Shown piece after piece: positions 63,742 through 64,000 of a stretch of 64,000 nt of DNA; positions within the stretch are counted from its first letter, which is position 1; each line of letters opens with the position of its first letter. The notes below the pieces were generated by a model. That model made no database searches. It saw only the letters and a program-made list of their open reading frames with translations, and had not been told where the DNA came from. The DNA comes from Streptomyces shenzhenensis (GTDB lineage Bacteria > Actinomycetota > Actinomycetes > Streptomycetales > Streptomycetaceae), in assembly GCF_021462265.1 (NCBI RefSeq), contig NZ_JAJONF010000008.1, positions 186,001 to 250,000 on the forward strand, written 5' to 3'. The position numbers and the translations under genes are program-made.

Positions 63742-64000
63742 TCAGTGCCGGGTGTCCCAGGCCTCGCTGCGCAGGAAGTGGTTGTCGTACAGCTCCTGCA
63801 CCGCAAGGAGGCTCTCCGGGGTGGCCTCGCCCAGACGCAGGCGCTGGAGGTGGCGGAAGTACTCGAAGCGCTCCACACCCGGGGTGATGACGATCAGGAT
63901 GTCCGCGGTGCTGCCGGGGACGGCGGCGAAGGCGTGCGGCGCTCCGGGCGGGACGACGACCAGGTCGCCGCGCTCGGCGGTGACGACGTCGTCGCCGGAG
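63742..64000 (-). CDS. Cupin-domain protein, C-terminal part
   Basis: A leftward open frame enters from the window edge without a start and ends at TGA 63742-63744. The visible 85 residues include [20 protein letters not shown], the second cupin motif with a metal-site His (PPGAPHAF), and [20 protein letters not shown], ending [14 protein letters not shown]. Single-domain cupins are metal enzymes or ligand-binding regulators. Only the 3' end is seen, so the substrate and length are unknown. Confidence 0.75.
   Translation of the reverse strand, partial: SGDDVVTAERGDLVVVPPGAPHAFAAVPGSTADILIVITPGVERFEYFRHLQRLRLGEATPESLLAVQELYDNHFLRSEAWDTRH

Overview
The window is high-GC actinobacterial chromosome, almost certainly Streptomyces. 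Codon use is strongly GC-ending, GTG starts are frequent, there are two conservon-type G-protein-like operons, and the gene order (conservon, accB/accE, cimA, ilvE, leuB, rocA/putA, serA, ilvC/ilvN/ilvB, gatB/gatA/gatC) is the one familiar from the core region of Streptomyces chromosomes. Product calls come from reading the translations; no database search was run.

Region by region. 1-8.7 kb: two tandem conservons (sensor-kinase-like CvnA, roadblock protein CvnB, DUF742 protein CvnC, P-loop protein CvnD), the first cut at its 5' end by the window edge. 9.0-10.8 kb: accE and accB of an acyl-CoA carboxylase. 11.3-16.7 kb: a YceI protein, a DUF234-type ATPase with a duplicated operator-like repeat, a degraded anti-sigma-type ATPase, a divergent MarR/FUSC-exporter pair and a TPM-type membrane protein. 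16.8-22.3 kb: divergent secreted GH3 and GH30 glycosidases plus a lipoprotein. 22.3-24.2 kb: citramalate synthase (cimA) behind a probable isoleucine attenuator. 24.2-28.7 kb: an operon of fused urease gamma-beta, urease alpha, agmatine deiminase and a TetR regulator. 28.8-32.8 kb: a GNAT-membrane fusion, ilvE, leuB and a 43-aa protein.

33.0-34.6 kb: globin-reductase (flavohaemoprotein) with a small coupled ORF and a DevR/OsdR-like box. 34.9-39.3 kb: rocA and putA (proline catabolism) with a PucR-type regulator divergent from putA; a 43-bp duplication has left a second putA 3' end between putA and rocA. 39.3-41.3 kb: a TnpB-only IS200/IS605-type element next to a truncated TetR-like gene. 41.3-46.9 kb: serA, ilvC, ilvN, ilvB, with the classic ilvB leader peptide and attenuator. 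47.0-54.0 kb: a membrane PAS-GGDEF-degenerate-EAL protein, a hydroxyacid dehydrogenase, an aldo/keto reductase, a sorbosone-dehydrogenase lipoprotein and a small acidic protein. 54.1-59.3 kb: a LAL-type LuxR regulator, small basic and membrane proteins, and a GNAT enzyme. 60.0-63.6 kb: gatB, a small membrane protein, gatA and gatC. The right edge holds the C-terminal part of a cupin protein.

The main metabolic theme is branched-chain amino acid supply: cimA (2-ketobutyrate for isoleucine), ilvBN, ilvC, ilvE and leuB all lie within 25 kb, two of them behind leader-peptide attenuators. Nitrogen salvage (urease, agmatine deiminase, proline breakdown) is the second theme. No phage, CRISPR array, rRNA or tRNA gene was seen.
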